From an uncultured Oscillospiraceae bacterium (lineage in GTDB: Bacteria > Bacillota > Clostridia > Oscillospirales > Ruminococcaceae), in contig CAKTAM010000014.1 in assembly GCA_934527255.1 (NCBI GenBank), forward strand, positions 1 to 28,684: a stretch of 28,684 bases of DNA, given 5' to 3'. Under the pieces are notes generated by a model, which saw only the letters and a list, made by a program, of their open reading frames with translations, ran no database searches and was not told where the DNA came from. Of the stretch, positions 14,164 through 21,708 are shown piece by piece (the stretch's first letter is position 1; the number at the start of each line of letters is the position of its first letter). The translations under genes were made by a program, and so were the position numbers.

Positions 14164-15087
14164 TCACTGCAGGGCAAGAACGGTCATGACAAGGCAAAGT
14201 CCAAAGGCGGCTAGCGTGCCGGGGCTGGCGAACAGCCAGGCTGTTTTTGTCTGCGGCTGCGATGCCGCCGGGCGGGGCTTTTTATCCCACCGGCGCACCA
14301 GCAGCACTATGCCGGTGATGATGACCAGAAGCAGCGCCGCGCCGTAAGCGGCGATCGCCTTTTCGCCCAGCGGCAGCACCAGCACGCCGGGCAGGCTGCC
14401 AAGCAGGTTTAGCAGTGCGTGCAGCGCCATGCACCAGGCCAGCCGCCCGCTGCGCAGGTACAGGTTGGCCAGCACCAGACGTACCAGAAACGCATAAAAG
14501 AACTGGTAGAGGTTTCCGTGAAACGCGCCAAAAGCCAGCGCACAGAACAGAATGGCCTGTTTTTCGCCGAAAGGCAGGGCACGCTCCAGCAGCAGGTTGA
14601 AGATCAGCTCCTCACCGATGGGGGCAAGCAGGCAGGGAAACACGATGATCTGCCACAGCGGCACAGAGGAAAGCAGCGAATCCAGCCCGTTGTCGGCCGG
14701 GCGGCCGCGCAGCAGGCCGATCAGCGCATTGACGCCGTTTCCGGCCAGCGCGCCCGCATACAGCAGGGCGACGGCAATGCAGGCGGTACCGGCCAGCCAG
14801 GCCGCGCCCACCCGCCGATGCGGCGGCCGTACGCGCGGAATGCGCTGCAGCAGGGTGCAGTAAACGGGAAAGGCCACGCCGTACAGGGGCAAAAAGGAGA
14901 GAAGCCAGGTCACCGCTGCCGGGACGGTCGTGGCCTGCGGCGCAAGAAAGCGGTACCACACGGCCCCCAGCAGCTGCGCGGCATAGTTGAGAAGCACCAG
15001 CGCGCACAGCGCGCCGCCGATACGCCGTCCGCTGCAGCGGGCGGAGCCGGAGGACTCCAACACGGAAAGTTTACAATTCACGGGCAT
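14164..15087 (-). CDS. CPBP family intramembrane metalloprotease homologue
   Basis: A 307-residue membrane protein with about eight hydrophobic segments. The CPBP (Abi/CAAX protease) motifs are present in order: motif 1 APIGEELIFN (Glu159-Glu160), motif 2 GAFHGNLYQF (His190), and a later ALHALLNLLG (His223, Asn227). In the canonical EExxxR the Arg is replaced by Asn164 here; the paired Glu and both His are kept, so activity remains possible. Bacterial members process or protect against peptides, and some are bacteriocin immunity proteins. ATG 15087 is chosen with GTGGGG upstream; longer in-frame starts run into the A/T-rich divergent region. It is divergent from degV. Confidence 0.85.
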   Translation of the reverse strand: MPVNCKLSVLESSGSARCSGRRIGGALCALVLLNYAAQLLGAVWYRFLAPQATTVPAAVTWLLSFLPLYGVAFPVYCTLLQRIPRVRPPHRRVGAAWLAGTACIAVALLYAGALAGNGVNALIGLLRGRPADNGLDSLLSSVPLWQIIVFPCLLAPIGEELIFNLLLERALPFGEKQAILFCALAFGAFHGNLYQFFYAFLVRLVLANLYLRSGRLAWCMALHALLNLLGSLPGVLVLPLGEKAIAAYGAALLLVIITGIVLLVRRWDKKPRPAASQPQTKTAWLFASPGTLAAFGLCLVMTVLALQ

Positions 15088-15192
15088 TTTCCCCACAGTT
15101 TTCGCTGGCCACCTGCCATAGAATATGTTATAATAAATCAACCGCACGTTTGGCAGAAAGCGCGCCACTGGTAAAAAGCGGCGGTTTGCTGC

Positions 15193-15221
15193 TTACACGG
15201 CGTTTTCGCTCTCTTTATCAT
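15193..15221 (+). promoter_or_regulatory. Candidate promoter of degV
   Basis: TTACAC (15193-15198), a 17-nt spacer and TATCAT (15216-15221), about 105 nt before the degV start. The -10 is good and the -35 is moderate. Confidence 0.55.
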
Positions 15222-15327
15222 AGCATGAATGCGGCGTTTTTTCCACCCTGCAGCGCATTTTTTTGCGCCGGTCGGGCCAGAACGTCATATTACGGCCCAA
15301 AGCGGCCGCCAGAAAGGAAACAATATC

Positions 15328-16176
15328 ATGGCGCAGTATCAGGTAATCAGCGACAGCTGCAGCGATTATACCGACCAGGAGGATCTGAGCTTTATCCGTC
15401 GGGTGCCGCTTACCATCCATCTGGATGACTGTCTGTATGTGGATGACGAAAAGCTTGACTGTCAGGCGCTGGTGCAGACCATGGCCGCCACGTCGAGCGC
15501 GCCAAAGTCCGCCTGCCCGTCGCCGGGCGCGTGGGAGGAAGCGTTTGAAGCCGCCGACGGCGATATTTATGTGGTAACACTGTCGGGCGAGCTTTCCGGG
15601 TCGTATAATTCGGCGGTTGTGGCGGCGCAGAGCTATGTGCACGAGCATCCGGAGCGGCGCATCCATGTGTTCAATTCGCGTTCGGCGGCGGCCGGGCAGG
15701 TGCTCATCTGCCTGAAGCTGCGCGAGCTGGCGGGCGGGCAGAGCCTGCCGTTTGAAGAGGTCGTGCGCCGCACGGAGGAGTACATCGGCACCATGTCGAC
15801 CTACTTTGTGCTGGAAACGCTGGATGTGTTTCGCAAAAACGGCCGCCTTTCCCGCCTGCAGAGCCTGGCGGTGGGGGCGCTGCGGCTGAAAATGGTCATG
15901 CGGGGAACGCAGACCGGCTATATTGAGGCGGCGGCCAAGGCGCTTTCGGTGCAGCAGGCGCTGAACAAAATGGTGCAGATCATTCGCGAGCGCGCAGGCG
16001 GAAAGCCGCTTTCCGACCGCACGCTGGTCATCACCTATGTCAACTGCCTCGAGCGCGCCGCCGCCGTGCGCGATTCGCTGATGAAGGAATGCGGGTTCGG
16101 CCGCGCCATTCTGTGCCGCGGCAGCGGCATCAGCACCATTTATGCCAACGACGGCGGCATTATCGTCAGCTATTGA
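15328..16176 (+). CDS. DegV family fatty-acid-binding protein
   Basis: A 282-residue two-domain protein of the DegV/FakB family, cytosolic binders that present a fatty acid to the FakA kinase for incorporation into phospholipid. The N terminus VISDSCSDY, the TSSAPKSACPSPG segment (the family TSxPsPg loop) and TLSGELSGSYNSA are characteristic, with Ser residues that contact the carboxylate in solved members. The C-terminal domain ends in a typical acidic/Gly-rich IYANDGGIIVSY. AGAAAGGA precedes ATG 15328. No fakA-like kinase is in the window. It converges on hsdS with only 46 nt between. Confidence 0.93.
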   Translation: MAQYQVISDSCSDYTDQEDLSFIRRVPLTIHLDDCLYVDDEKLDCQALVQTMAATSSAPKSACPSPGAWEEAFEAADGDIYVVTLSGELSGSYNSAVVAAQSYVHEHPERRIHVFNSRSAAAGQVLICLKLRELAGGQSLPFEEVVRRTEEYIGTMSTYFVLETLDVFRKNGRLSRLQSLAVGALRLKMVMRGTQTGYIEAAAKALSVQQALNKMVQIIRERAGGKPLSDRTLVITYVNCLERAAAVRDSLMKECGFGRAILCRGSGISTIYANDGGIIVSY

Positions 16177-16177
16177 G

Positions 16178-16231
16178 CGCCGCCGAAAAAGAGCGGCGTG
16201 GAAAAAACGGTCATTCAGCGGCTTAGAGCCG
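16178..16231. other. Hairpins in the degV/hsdS convergent gap
   Basis: Two short stems: CGCCGC/GCGGCG (16178-16183 with 16193-16198) after degV, and CGGCT/AGCCG (16219-16223 with 16227-16231) spanning the hsdS stop codon. Neither is directly followed by a T-run on the strand that would need it (though TTTTTT follows about 10 nt after the second, read on the minus strand). Termination here is uncertain. Confidence 0.35.
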
Positions 16232-17338
16232 AACGGCGGAGACATCAATCGCGCCGGACATGAGCTTCGGCAGCAAACGATCTCTCAATTTCGCAAGCGA
16301 TTGATTCTGCTCTTCCAAAAGACGTTGCTGTGCAAAGATGGGAGCGCAAAAGTCGCTGAATTTGGCAAGAGTTTCAGCATCGGGAATAACCGCCGGGACA
16401 TTTTTCATAGTGCTGCCGGATACTTCTTTGAACGTTGACCCGGATGCCATGCCCTCAATAGCCGGGAGAGTGTTTTTCAAAAAGAAGTAAACAAACGGTG
16501 TTCCGATTTCCGGCTTAGGCACAACCGATTTGAAGCCTTGATTTGTTGTTACTTCACCAGCGGCGATAGCAATATAACCTATTGGCGCACGAGATGAGAA
16601 CAACACTGTTCCTTCTGGCATAATTGCTGCGCTGCTGTTCTTCAAACCAAGTTCAGTTATGTCATTCTCACCATGAGAAACGAACTTCGACTTGTTGATA
16701 GATAAATCTTTCGGGGTTATCCACGCTATACCGGACTCCGTGTAATACTCGGGTTTCGCTTTTGAAGGCGTACTGCCTCCAACAACAGTACCAAGGTCGC
16801 TGATAGTTTCGGTAGTCCATTCTGGATCGGCATTATCAATGAATAGCTCTTGAAAATAGGCTTGAGCTTGCTGCTCTAAATTATCGTTTATTTTGGCGTT
16901 CGTCCTGATTTTTTCATCCAGCAGAGACAAAGCGGCGGCAATTTTCTTTTGCGTTTGGAGCTCTGGCAGGCGGACGGTTTCTTTGTGAACGGTGTTTCGA
17001 TTGATTCCGGGCACAGCACTCGCAGCGGTGAATTTTGACCAGGGAACGGTCTTCAAAAAGTAGTAGATGAATTTTTCGTCATTCCCGTGAAAATCTTCCA
17101 CAAACAGTGTTGTGTTCAGCGGCCAGAAATCCTCTGCAGAGAAAAACACTTCTCCAATTGTGCCATAGCGCCCGGTAATGACGCCGGGCGCTTTTACTAT
17201 TGCCTGCGAATGTACGCCGGTAATACCGGAGGACGAAAAAACAGGTACCCGGCCGGTTTCCCGCTTTTGCTGCGGGAGGTCAAATCCTCTTTTAAGCGTG
17301 ATGAAATTTCCAAGCTCGCCGCTTTTCCAGTTTTCCAT
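16223..17338 (-). CDS. hsdS: Orphan type I restriction-modification specificity subunit
   Basis: A 371-residue HsdS, which gives a type I methylase/restriction complex its DNA target. The two-fold architecture is complete: target-recognition domain 1 (about 1-150, with WKSGELGNFITLKRG), central conserved coiled coil (QTQKKIAAALSLLDEKIR...), domain 2 (about 205-330, with LGTVVGGSTPSKAKPEYY), and a second conserved repeat (FAQQRLLEEQNQSLAKLRD...). ATG 17338 matches the family N terminus; its ribosome binding site (AGGA) is weak. No hsdM, hsdR or recombinase is adjacent. Base composition is AT-richer than neighbours: two 60-base lines I counted gave 50% and 38% GC. Acquisition by transfer is likely. 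It may work with an HsdM elsewhere. Confidence 0.93.
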   Translation of the reverse strand: MENWKSGELGNFITLKRGFDLPQQKRETGRVPVFSSSGITGVHSQAIVKAPGVITGRYGTIGEVFFSAEDFWPLNTTLFVEDFHGNDEKFIYYFLKTVPWSKFTAASAVPGINRNTVHKETVRLPELQTQKKIAAALSLLDEKIRTNAKINDNLEQQAQAYFQELFIDNADPEWTTETISDLGTVVGGSTPSKAKPEYYTESGIAWITPKDLSINKSKFVSHGENDITELGLKNSSAAIMPEGTVLFSSRAPIGYIAIAAGEVTTNQGFKSVVPKPEIGTPFVYFFLKNTLPAIEGMASGSTFKEVSGSTMKNVPAVIPDAETLAKFSDFCAPIFAQQRLLEEQNQSLAKLRDRLLPKLMSGAIDVSAVRL

Positions 17339-17604
17339 GTGGCATACCGTCCTATTTGCGATTCCGTATGTGTTTTCCTGTCCTGCGGCCCGCCGCCCGC
17401 ATGGGGCAAAGCCGGTGAGCCGCCCGCGAAAAGGCAGCACCTGCCTTTTACAGGCAAAGGGCCTGCCGGGGGCAAGCCTTCGGCGCAGCGCAGGCAAAGA
17501 ATGCATCGCTGCGGTGCAGCGCGCACAGGAAAAACCGGGTGCAGCCGACAGGCCGTGCGGCCCTCCGTTTTTTTAGGCCGCCTTGCGGACAGGGGCGCAG
17601 CCGG

Positions 17605-18618
17605 TCAATACTCCGGCCCACGGATGGGGGCGGCATGCTCGGTGCAGCGCGCGGCGGCGCAGGCATCCGGCACAAGGTCGGCGATCTCCTCCAGCTGCTG
17701 CAGCACCAGCGGCGTGGCGTGCAGCCATGGCAGCTGACGCTCGCTGCCATCGGTAAAATGCAGGGCCAGCGAAGCGGTGTTGGGGCGGGCGGCCTTTCCG
17801 TGCGCGCCCGGCTCGCCGCCGCGGCACAGGCAGGCACCGTCGATCTCCCGCCGCGGCAGCAGGATCAGCCCGCTGCGGCTGCTGTACAGAAAATCGTCGC
17901 TGATAAAGACGCCGCAGGCGGGGAAGCTGTGCGCCTCCGGCAGCTGGCGGTCGGCCGCCTGCAGCACGGCGGGCGGCGTGTGGGCCAGCGTGCGATCGTT
18001 CTGGCGGCGGATGCGCCGCCGCGCCGCCCCGGCAGCCAGCATCCACACCAGCGCCAGCAGGGCAAGCGCCCCGACGCCGACCACATACGGAACATCGATC
18101 GGCGCGCGGGTGACATCCAGACAGTAGCTGCCGAACAGTGCGGTGAAGCTTTCGGGCGAAGCGTCCCCATCCTCCACCAGACGGTTATATTCCCGAATGG
18201 CGGCCTCCTGTATGCCGTCGGGCAGCGGGGCGGTCATGCCGCGCACCACAAGCTGCTGCGGCGGCTGCTCATCCAGGCCGTAGGTATAATATTGCAGGTC
18301 GGTAAGCGCGGCATCCAGCTGCGTGCCGCCGCAGACGATGCGGGCGCACAGGTCGCCGTTGTCATCCCACCAGAACAGCAGATAATAATCACGGCCGTTT
18401 TGACTTTCCAGAAGATTGCTGGCATATTCCGGCCGGATGGCAAGATAACTGTCGGCGGGGTAATCCACATCCGGCTGGCAGGTGGGCGCATCGGGCGCAT
18501 CAAGCAGCGAGCCAAGCACGGCCAGCAAAGCTATAAGCAGAACGGGCAGGCCGATCAGGAGAGAAAGCACGACGGAGCGCCTGCCGCGGCGGCACAATTT
18601 CCGCAGGTTTTGGGGCAT
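17605..18618 (-). CDS. Two-TM membrane protein of unknown function
   Basis: Not recognised. A 337-residue protein: basic N terminus, membrane segment about 15-38, an extracytoplasmic region (about 45-175) with several Trp/Tyr residues, a second membrane segment about 176-198 followed by a basic stop-transfer (RRRIRRQND), and a cytoplasmic tail of about 135 residues. Parts of the tail, such as FISDDFLYSSRSG and LALHFTDGS, look like the beta-strands of a bacterial PH-like fold; this is inference from pattern only. ATG 18618 has GAGG 8 nt upstream, and a promoter lies at 18710-18738. It could be an envelope sensor or a regulator of the neighbouring carboxypeptidase, but nothing in the sequence proves this. 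Confidence 0.75.
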   Translation of the reverse strand: MPQNLRKLCRRGRRSVVLSLLIGLPVLLIALLAVLGSLLDAPDAPTCQPDVDYPADSYLAIRPEYASNLLESQNGRDYYLLFWWDDNGDLCARIVCGGTQLDAALTDLQYYTYGLDEQPPQQLVVRGMTAPLPDGIQEAAIREYNRLVEDGDASPESFTALFGSYCLDVTRAPIDVPYVVGVGALALLALVWMLAAGAARRRIRRQNDRTLAHTPPAVLQAADRQLPEAHSFPACGVFISDDFLYSSRSGLILLPRREIDGACLCRGGEPGAHGKAARPNTASLALHFTDGSERQLPWLHATPLVLQQLEEIADLVPDACAAARCTEHAAPIRGPEY

Positions 18619-18709
18619 GATGGAAACCTCACTTTTCGTTGTTGGGGCAGCGGCGGCCGATGCGCCGCCGTTGGGGCGGGCGCGTTGGCCGGGCGGCCTT
18701 TTCAGAACT

Positions 18710-18738
18710 ATCATAGCATATCCGGCGGCGGGCTGCAA
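18710..18738 (-). promoter_or_regulatory. Promoter of the two-TM protein gene
   Basis: Minus strand: TTGCAG (18733-18738), a 17-nt spacer and TATGAT (18710-18715). Confidence 0.7.
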
Positions 18739-18771
18739 CCGAAAAGGCGCCCGCACGCGCCGCAAAGGCGC

Positions 18772-18810
18772 AAAAAGCAAACCGCCGCACAGAAAAAATC
18801 TGTGCGGCGG
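18772..18810 (-). terminator. Intrinsic terminator of the carboxypeptidase-like gene
   Basis: Minus strand: a perfect 11-bp stem CCGCCGCACAG/CTGTGCGGCGG (18800-18810 with 18782-18792), then TTTGCTTTTTG. Confidence 0.9.
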
Positions 18811-18853
18811 CAGGTGTGCGCCAAAATCGCATGTCCGGGCAAAAGAAGCGGCA

Positions 18854-20296
18854 TCAGCGGCGGGGCGGGGCGCTGCGGCCGAAGGCGGGACGGCGCGGCC
18901 GGAAAAGCCTGCCGTAGCGGCGCAGGTTGCGCCGTGCCAGATTGTACCAGCGCACCCCGAACGCCAGCCCCACCAGTGCCAGCAGGCCCAGCAGTACGCC
19001 GCGCCAGATGCGCCAGCGGCGGGCGGCTGCGGCCTGTGTGCGGACGGTCTGCCAGGCGGCTGCGCCGTCCTCCTCTGCCTGCAGACTGCGCCACGCCGCC
19101 TGCACCTCCTCCAGCCCGTTTTGCGGCACCGTCAGCGAAACGGTGCGCTCGGGCAGGCAGGCGGCGGCCTCGGGCAGGGTAACGGTCAGCGCAGCGGCGC
19201 TGTCATCGCCGACCTCCAGCCGCGCGGGGGCCTGCCAGTCCGGCTGAAGGGCCTGCGCGTCGGTTCCCTTCGGCACCCAAAGGCAAAGCCCCTCCGGCGC
19301 AAAGGCGGCGGTGCCCAGCAGCGTTTCACCGCTGTACACCGGGGCCGAAGCCGTGCCGATCTGCTCGGCCGTCAGCGCCAGCGGCTCCAGCTGGTCAAAG
19401 CAGGTATCCAGAATGCAGATGGCATCCCAGTATTTCTGATATTTCTGCGTGCTGTCCATGGTGACCAGCACCAGGTCGCGCCCCTCGCGCTGCAGCACCG
19501 TGACCATGGTGTGATGGGCCTCCTCCGTCCAGCCCAGCTTGCCTCCCCACGCGCCCTCGTACTGAAACGCCGAGGTCACATACATGGCGTTCTGGGTGCC
19601 CCAGCTGCGGGTCTCGGGCTGCAGGTTGGTGGCGGGCATGGTGTAGAAATCGGCGGCGAACAGCTCGCGGAAGCCCTCCACCTGCAGCGCCCACGCGGTG
19701 ATGCGCGCCATGTCGCGCGCGGTGGTATAGTGGTCGTCGTCCGGCAGGCCGCTGGGGTTGGTGAAGTGGGTGCCGGTGCAGCCGATGCTCTGCACCGTCT
19801 GGTTCATCAGGTCGGCAAAGGCGGCGTTGCTGCCGCTGATGTATTCGGCCAGACAGTTGGCGGCATCGTTGGCGCTGGCCAGCAGGGTGGCCATGGCGGC
19901 GTCGCGCACCGTGATGACCTCGCCGGGCTGCAGGGCGATGTGGGTCGAGCCGGCGTCGACCTGCGCCGCCTCCTGCGAAACGGTGATGCGGTCGTCTAGG
20001 TCGCCGTACTGCAGCGTCAGCGCCAGCGTGAGAATTTTGGTGATGCTGGCGGGGTATTTGGTTTTATCCGGGTTGCGGGCGGCCAGCAGCTGGCCGGTCT
20101 GGGCATCCATGACCAGCCAGGCATCCGAGACGACCTGGCTGATATCCGTCAGCTGGGCCGCGCGCACCGGTGCGGCGCAAAGCGGCAGTGCCAGCAGCAG
20201 AAAAACGGCCAGCAGAAGGCAGCCCGCCCGGCGCAGGCATGGCAGCGCGCTGCGGCGCGATACGGCCGCAGCGCGGCCGCCAGATGGCTTTTTCAC
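18854..20296 (-). CDS. S11 family D-alanyl-D-alanine carboxypeptidase-like protein
   Basis: A 480-residue penicillin-binding-fold protein that would trim the terminal D-Ala of peptidoglycan stem peptides outside the membrane. A signal segment spans about 20-48 (CLLLAVFLLLALPLC then APVRAAQ). The active-site motifs are SITK (Ser84, Lys87) and SAN (141-143). The third motif reads KLG (253-255) instead of KTG. A long C-terminal domain is followed by a transmembrane anchor (about residues 430-450) and an Arg-rich cytoplasmic tail, unlike the usual amphipathic helix of DacA. The start is GTG 20296: GGAGG lies 10 nt upstream and it gives a proper signal peptide. A longer frame begins inside the promoter region. 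It has its own promoter and terminator. Confidence 0.9.
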   Translation of the reverse strand: MKKPSGGRAAAVSRRSALPCLRRAGCLLLAVFLLLALPLCAAPVRAAQLTDISQVVSDAWLVMDAQTGQLLAARNPDKTKYPASITKILTLALTLQYGDLDDRITVSQEAAQVDAGSTHIALQPGEVITVRDAAMATLLASANDAANCLAEYISGSNAAFADLMNQTVQSIGCTGTHFTNPSGLPDDDHYTTARDMARITAWALQVEGFRELFAADFYTMPATNLQPETRSWGTQNAMYVTSAFQYEGAWGGKLGWTEEAHHTMVTVLQREGRDLVLVTMDSTQKYQKYWDAICILDTCFDQLEPLALTAEQIGTASAPVYSGETLLGTAAFAPEGLCLWVPKGTDAQALQPDWQAPARLEVGDDSAAALTVTLPEAAACLPERTVSLTVPQNGLEEVQAAWRSLQAEEDGAAAWQTVRTQAAAARRWRIWRGVLLGLLALVGLAFGVRWYNLARRNLRRYGRLFRPRRPAFGRSAPPRR

Positions 20297-20396
20297 AGGG
20301 GAAGGACCTCCAACGCAGAGAGTTTGCCCGCCGCGGGGGCGGACCGGCGCGGCAAAAAGCCGCAAGGGGCCTTCCGCCGCAGGGGAATACCTGTTC

Positions 20397-20426
20397 AGTA
20401 TACCATAAAAGAGGCCCGTGCGGAAA
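20397..20426 (-). promoter_or_regulatory. Candidate promoter of the carboxypeptidase-like gene
   Basis: Minus strand: TATACT (20397-20402) with an 18-nt spacer to a poor -35, TTTCCG (20421-20426). It lies between the folT terminator and the GTG start. Confidence 0.45.
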
Positions 20427-20455
20427 GCAGAAAAGGGCGAAAGTGTGAAACTTTG

Positions 20456-20497
20456 CAAAAAGAGCCGCCGCCCGGCCGATAAATGCGGGGCGGCGGC
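20456..20497 (-). terminator. Intrinsic terminator of folT
   Basis: Minus strand: a 10-bp stem GCCGCCGCCC/GGGCGGCGGC (20488-20497 with 20464-20473), followed by TCTTTTTGC. Confidence 0.85.
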
Positions 20498-20515
20498 AGG
20501 CGGAACACGTCGGCG

Positions 20516-21133
20516 TCAACTTCGGCGGGGCAGCGCTTTCTCCACGGCGCGCAGCAGGGCGTACAGAAGCGCGGTCTCCAGCGGGTACAGCAGCAGGTTT
20601 TTGACCACGCGGGACGAAAGATAGTACCAATAGCTGCCGCTGCCGTACAGCAGCGCCATGCACAGCGGGTTCAGCCCCAGGTTGACGATCAGCGTGACCA
20701 GCGCCTTGGCCAGCGCCGTGCGCCGCAGGGTGACCGGGCGGCGGTACAGCACCAGACCGTACAGCAGCCCCGGCACAAAGGCAATGGCCGTCCACCAGAA
20801 ATTAAAAGGGCCGTCCGGCCGCAGCAGAAATTTCAGAATATCGGCAATGCCGCAGGCCAGCGCCGTCAGCACCGGCCCATAGGCCCAGCCGCCGACGGCC
20901 GTCGCCAGAAAGGCCGCCGAGATCTGCAGTGTGGGCGTCAGAATGATCTTGAACTGGTTCAGGGCAATGTTCAGGGCGGTGAGCATGCCGCTGCCGCACA
21001 GGCTGCGCAGGGTGCGCACCTCGCGCAGGGCAGCCCGCAGCCGGTTGGGCTTTGCGGCGGGATCTTCCGCAATGGGGCGGGCGGCGGAAGCAGCCTCCTC
21101 CTGCGGGGCGGCGGGGGAAGAAAATTCGAACAT
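20516..21133 (-). CDS. folT: Folate family ECF transporter S-component
   Basis: A 205-residue integral membrane protein with about six hydrophobic segments, the substrate-binding unit of a folate ECF transporter. Features typical of FolT are the polar N-terminal lead-in, GGWAYGPVLTALACGIADILKF (the fourth-helix Gly-rich region), FVPGLLYGLVLYRRP, and the C-terminal VNLGLNPLCMALLYG and NLLLYPLETALLYALL helices. The energising EcfA/EcfT module is not in this window. ATG 21133 has AAAGGAG 8 nt upstream. A THF riboswitch precedes it, which supports folate as the substrate. It ends in its own terminator, so it is monocistronic. Confidence 0.92.
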   Translation of the reverse strand: MFEFSSPAAPQEEAASAARPIAEDPAAKPNRLRAALREVRTLRSLCGSGMLTALNIALNQFKIILTPTLQISAAFLATAVGGWAYGPVLTALACGIADILKFLLRPDGPFNFWWTAIAFVPGLLYGLVLYRRPVTLRRTALAKALVTLIVNLGLNPLCMALLYGSGSYWYYLSSRVVKNLLLYPLETALLYALLRAVEKALPRRS

Positions 21134-21263
21134 GAAAAAAACTCCTTTCCGTGCGGCCGGATGCGCACCTGCAGCTCCTGGCCGCCTGGGAAAAGAAGTG
21201 TTGCCCTCTGATCCGTCAGCAGCAGCGGGATGCGGAACGGGCACCGCAAGGCCCCGCCGGGGC

Positions 21264-21328
21264 CTTTTCGTCCGGCGGACAACTCCCTGTTCCGCCGGCA
21301 CTTGACGCGCCTGTTCCTACTCTGCTTC
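21264..21328 (-). promoter_or_regulatory. THF (folate) riboswitch controlling folT
   Basis: Minus-strand core elements in order are AGAGTAGGAACAGG, GCGTCAAGTGCCGGCGG, AACAGGGAGTTG and CCGCCGGACGAAA. They match the tetrahydrofolate aptamer of Firmicutes folT leaders, in which the GCGTTAAGTG and CCGGACGAAA segments are diagnostic (one base differs: GTCAAG for GTTAAG). An 8-bp hairpin AAGGCCCC/GGGGCCTT (21248-21266) follows immediately, and a GCGGCC/GGCCGC pair precedes the ribosome binding site. No T-run terminator is visible between aptamer and gene, so control is probably at translation initiation (inference). Confidence 0.9.
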
Positions 21329-21359
21329 TTCGGCATATTTGATTGGATGGATGTGCGGC

Positions 21360-21386
21360 TTTCCCTCTGCACCGTGCAGAGGGAAA
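21360..21386 (-). other. 5'-terminal hairpin of the folT leader
   Basis: An 11-bp perfect stem, TTTCCCTCTGC/GCAGAGGGAAA around a short loop, begins within about ten nucleotides of the predicted folT transcription start. It is probably a 5'-end stabilising structure. It is not followed by a T-run on the minus strand. Confidence 0.6.
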
Positions 21387-21398
21387 ACGAACACCTTT

Positions 21399-21427
21399 AG
21401 CATACCCCGTTTTGCGGCCGCTGTCAA
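21399..21427 (-). promoter_or_regulatory. Promoter of folT
   Basis: Minus strand: consensus TTGACA (21422-21427), a 17-nt spacer and TATGCT (21399-21404). The start site would be near 21392, leaving a roughly 260-nt leader that contains the THF riboswitch. Confidence 0.85.
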
Positions 21428-21448
21428 GGCGGCGCATAGAAAACCGGC

Positions 21449-21483
21449 AAAAAAGCGCGCAGGGCCAACGGGGCGGCCCTGCG
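21449..21483 (-). terminator. Stand-alone minus-strand terminator before the folT promoter
   Basis: Minus strand: a perfect 9-bp stem CGCAGGGCC/GGCCCTGCG (21475-21483 with 21458-21466), then CGCTTTTTTG. There is no minus-strand gene upstream of it in this window; the neighbours on that side are plus-strand transketolase genes. Confidence 0.75.
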
Positions 21484-21592
21484 GAGAAGAAAAACGGCCC
21501 GGCGCAGGCAGCGCAGCAGGCGGGCGCGGCACACCCGCGGCGGCGGCCCGGCAGCGGCCAGAAGAAAAGTTTTGCCCGGCGGCAGAAAGCAG

Positions 21593-21622
21593 TTGCTCTT
21601 TTGCCGACGGATGGTGTACAAT
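21593..21622 (+). promoter_or_regulatory. Promoter of the transketolase operon
   Basis: TTGCTC (21593-21598), an 18-nt spacer and TACAAT (21617-21622), about 85 nt before the start at 21709. Confidence 0.6.
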
Positions 21623-21708
21623 AAAGAAGAAATGCCAGTGTGCCGCCCGGCCATGCCGCCGCGCGGTAGTAAAAGGACGTTCACTTTGTGAAAGAGAGGA
21701 TATTCTGC

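Noticed and set aside
12488..14347. 619-codon Gln/Arg/Gly-rich plus-strand frame
   Set aside because: It is a low-complexity shadow of the DUF2142 gene and has no ribosome binding site.
16223..17338. Phase-variable hsdS inversion locus
   Set aside because: No second hsdS fragment, inverted repeats or site-specific recombinase could be seen around the gene.
17539..19999. Two long overlapping plus-strand frames
   Set aside because: They are shadows of the two-TM protein and the carboxypeptidase gene, whose minus-strand frames have ribosome binding sites, signal peptide and active-site motifs.
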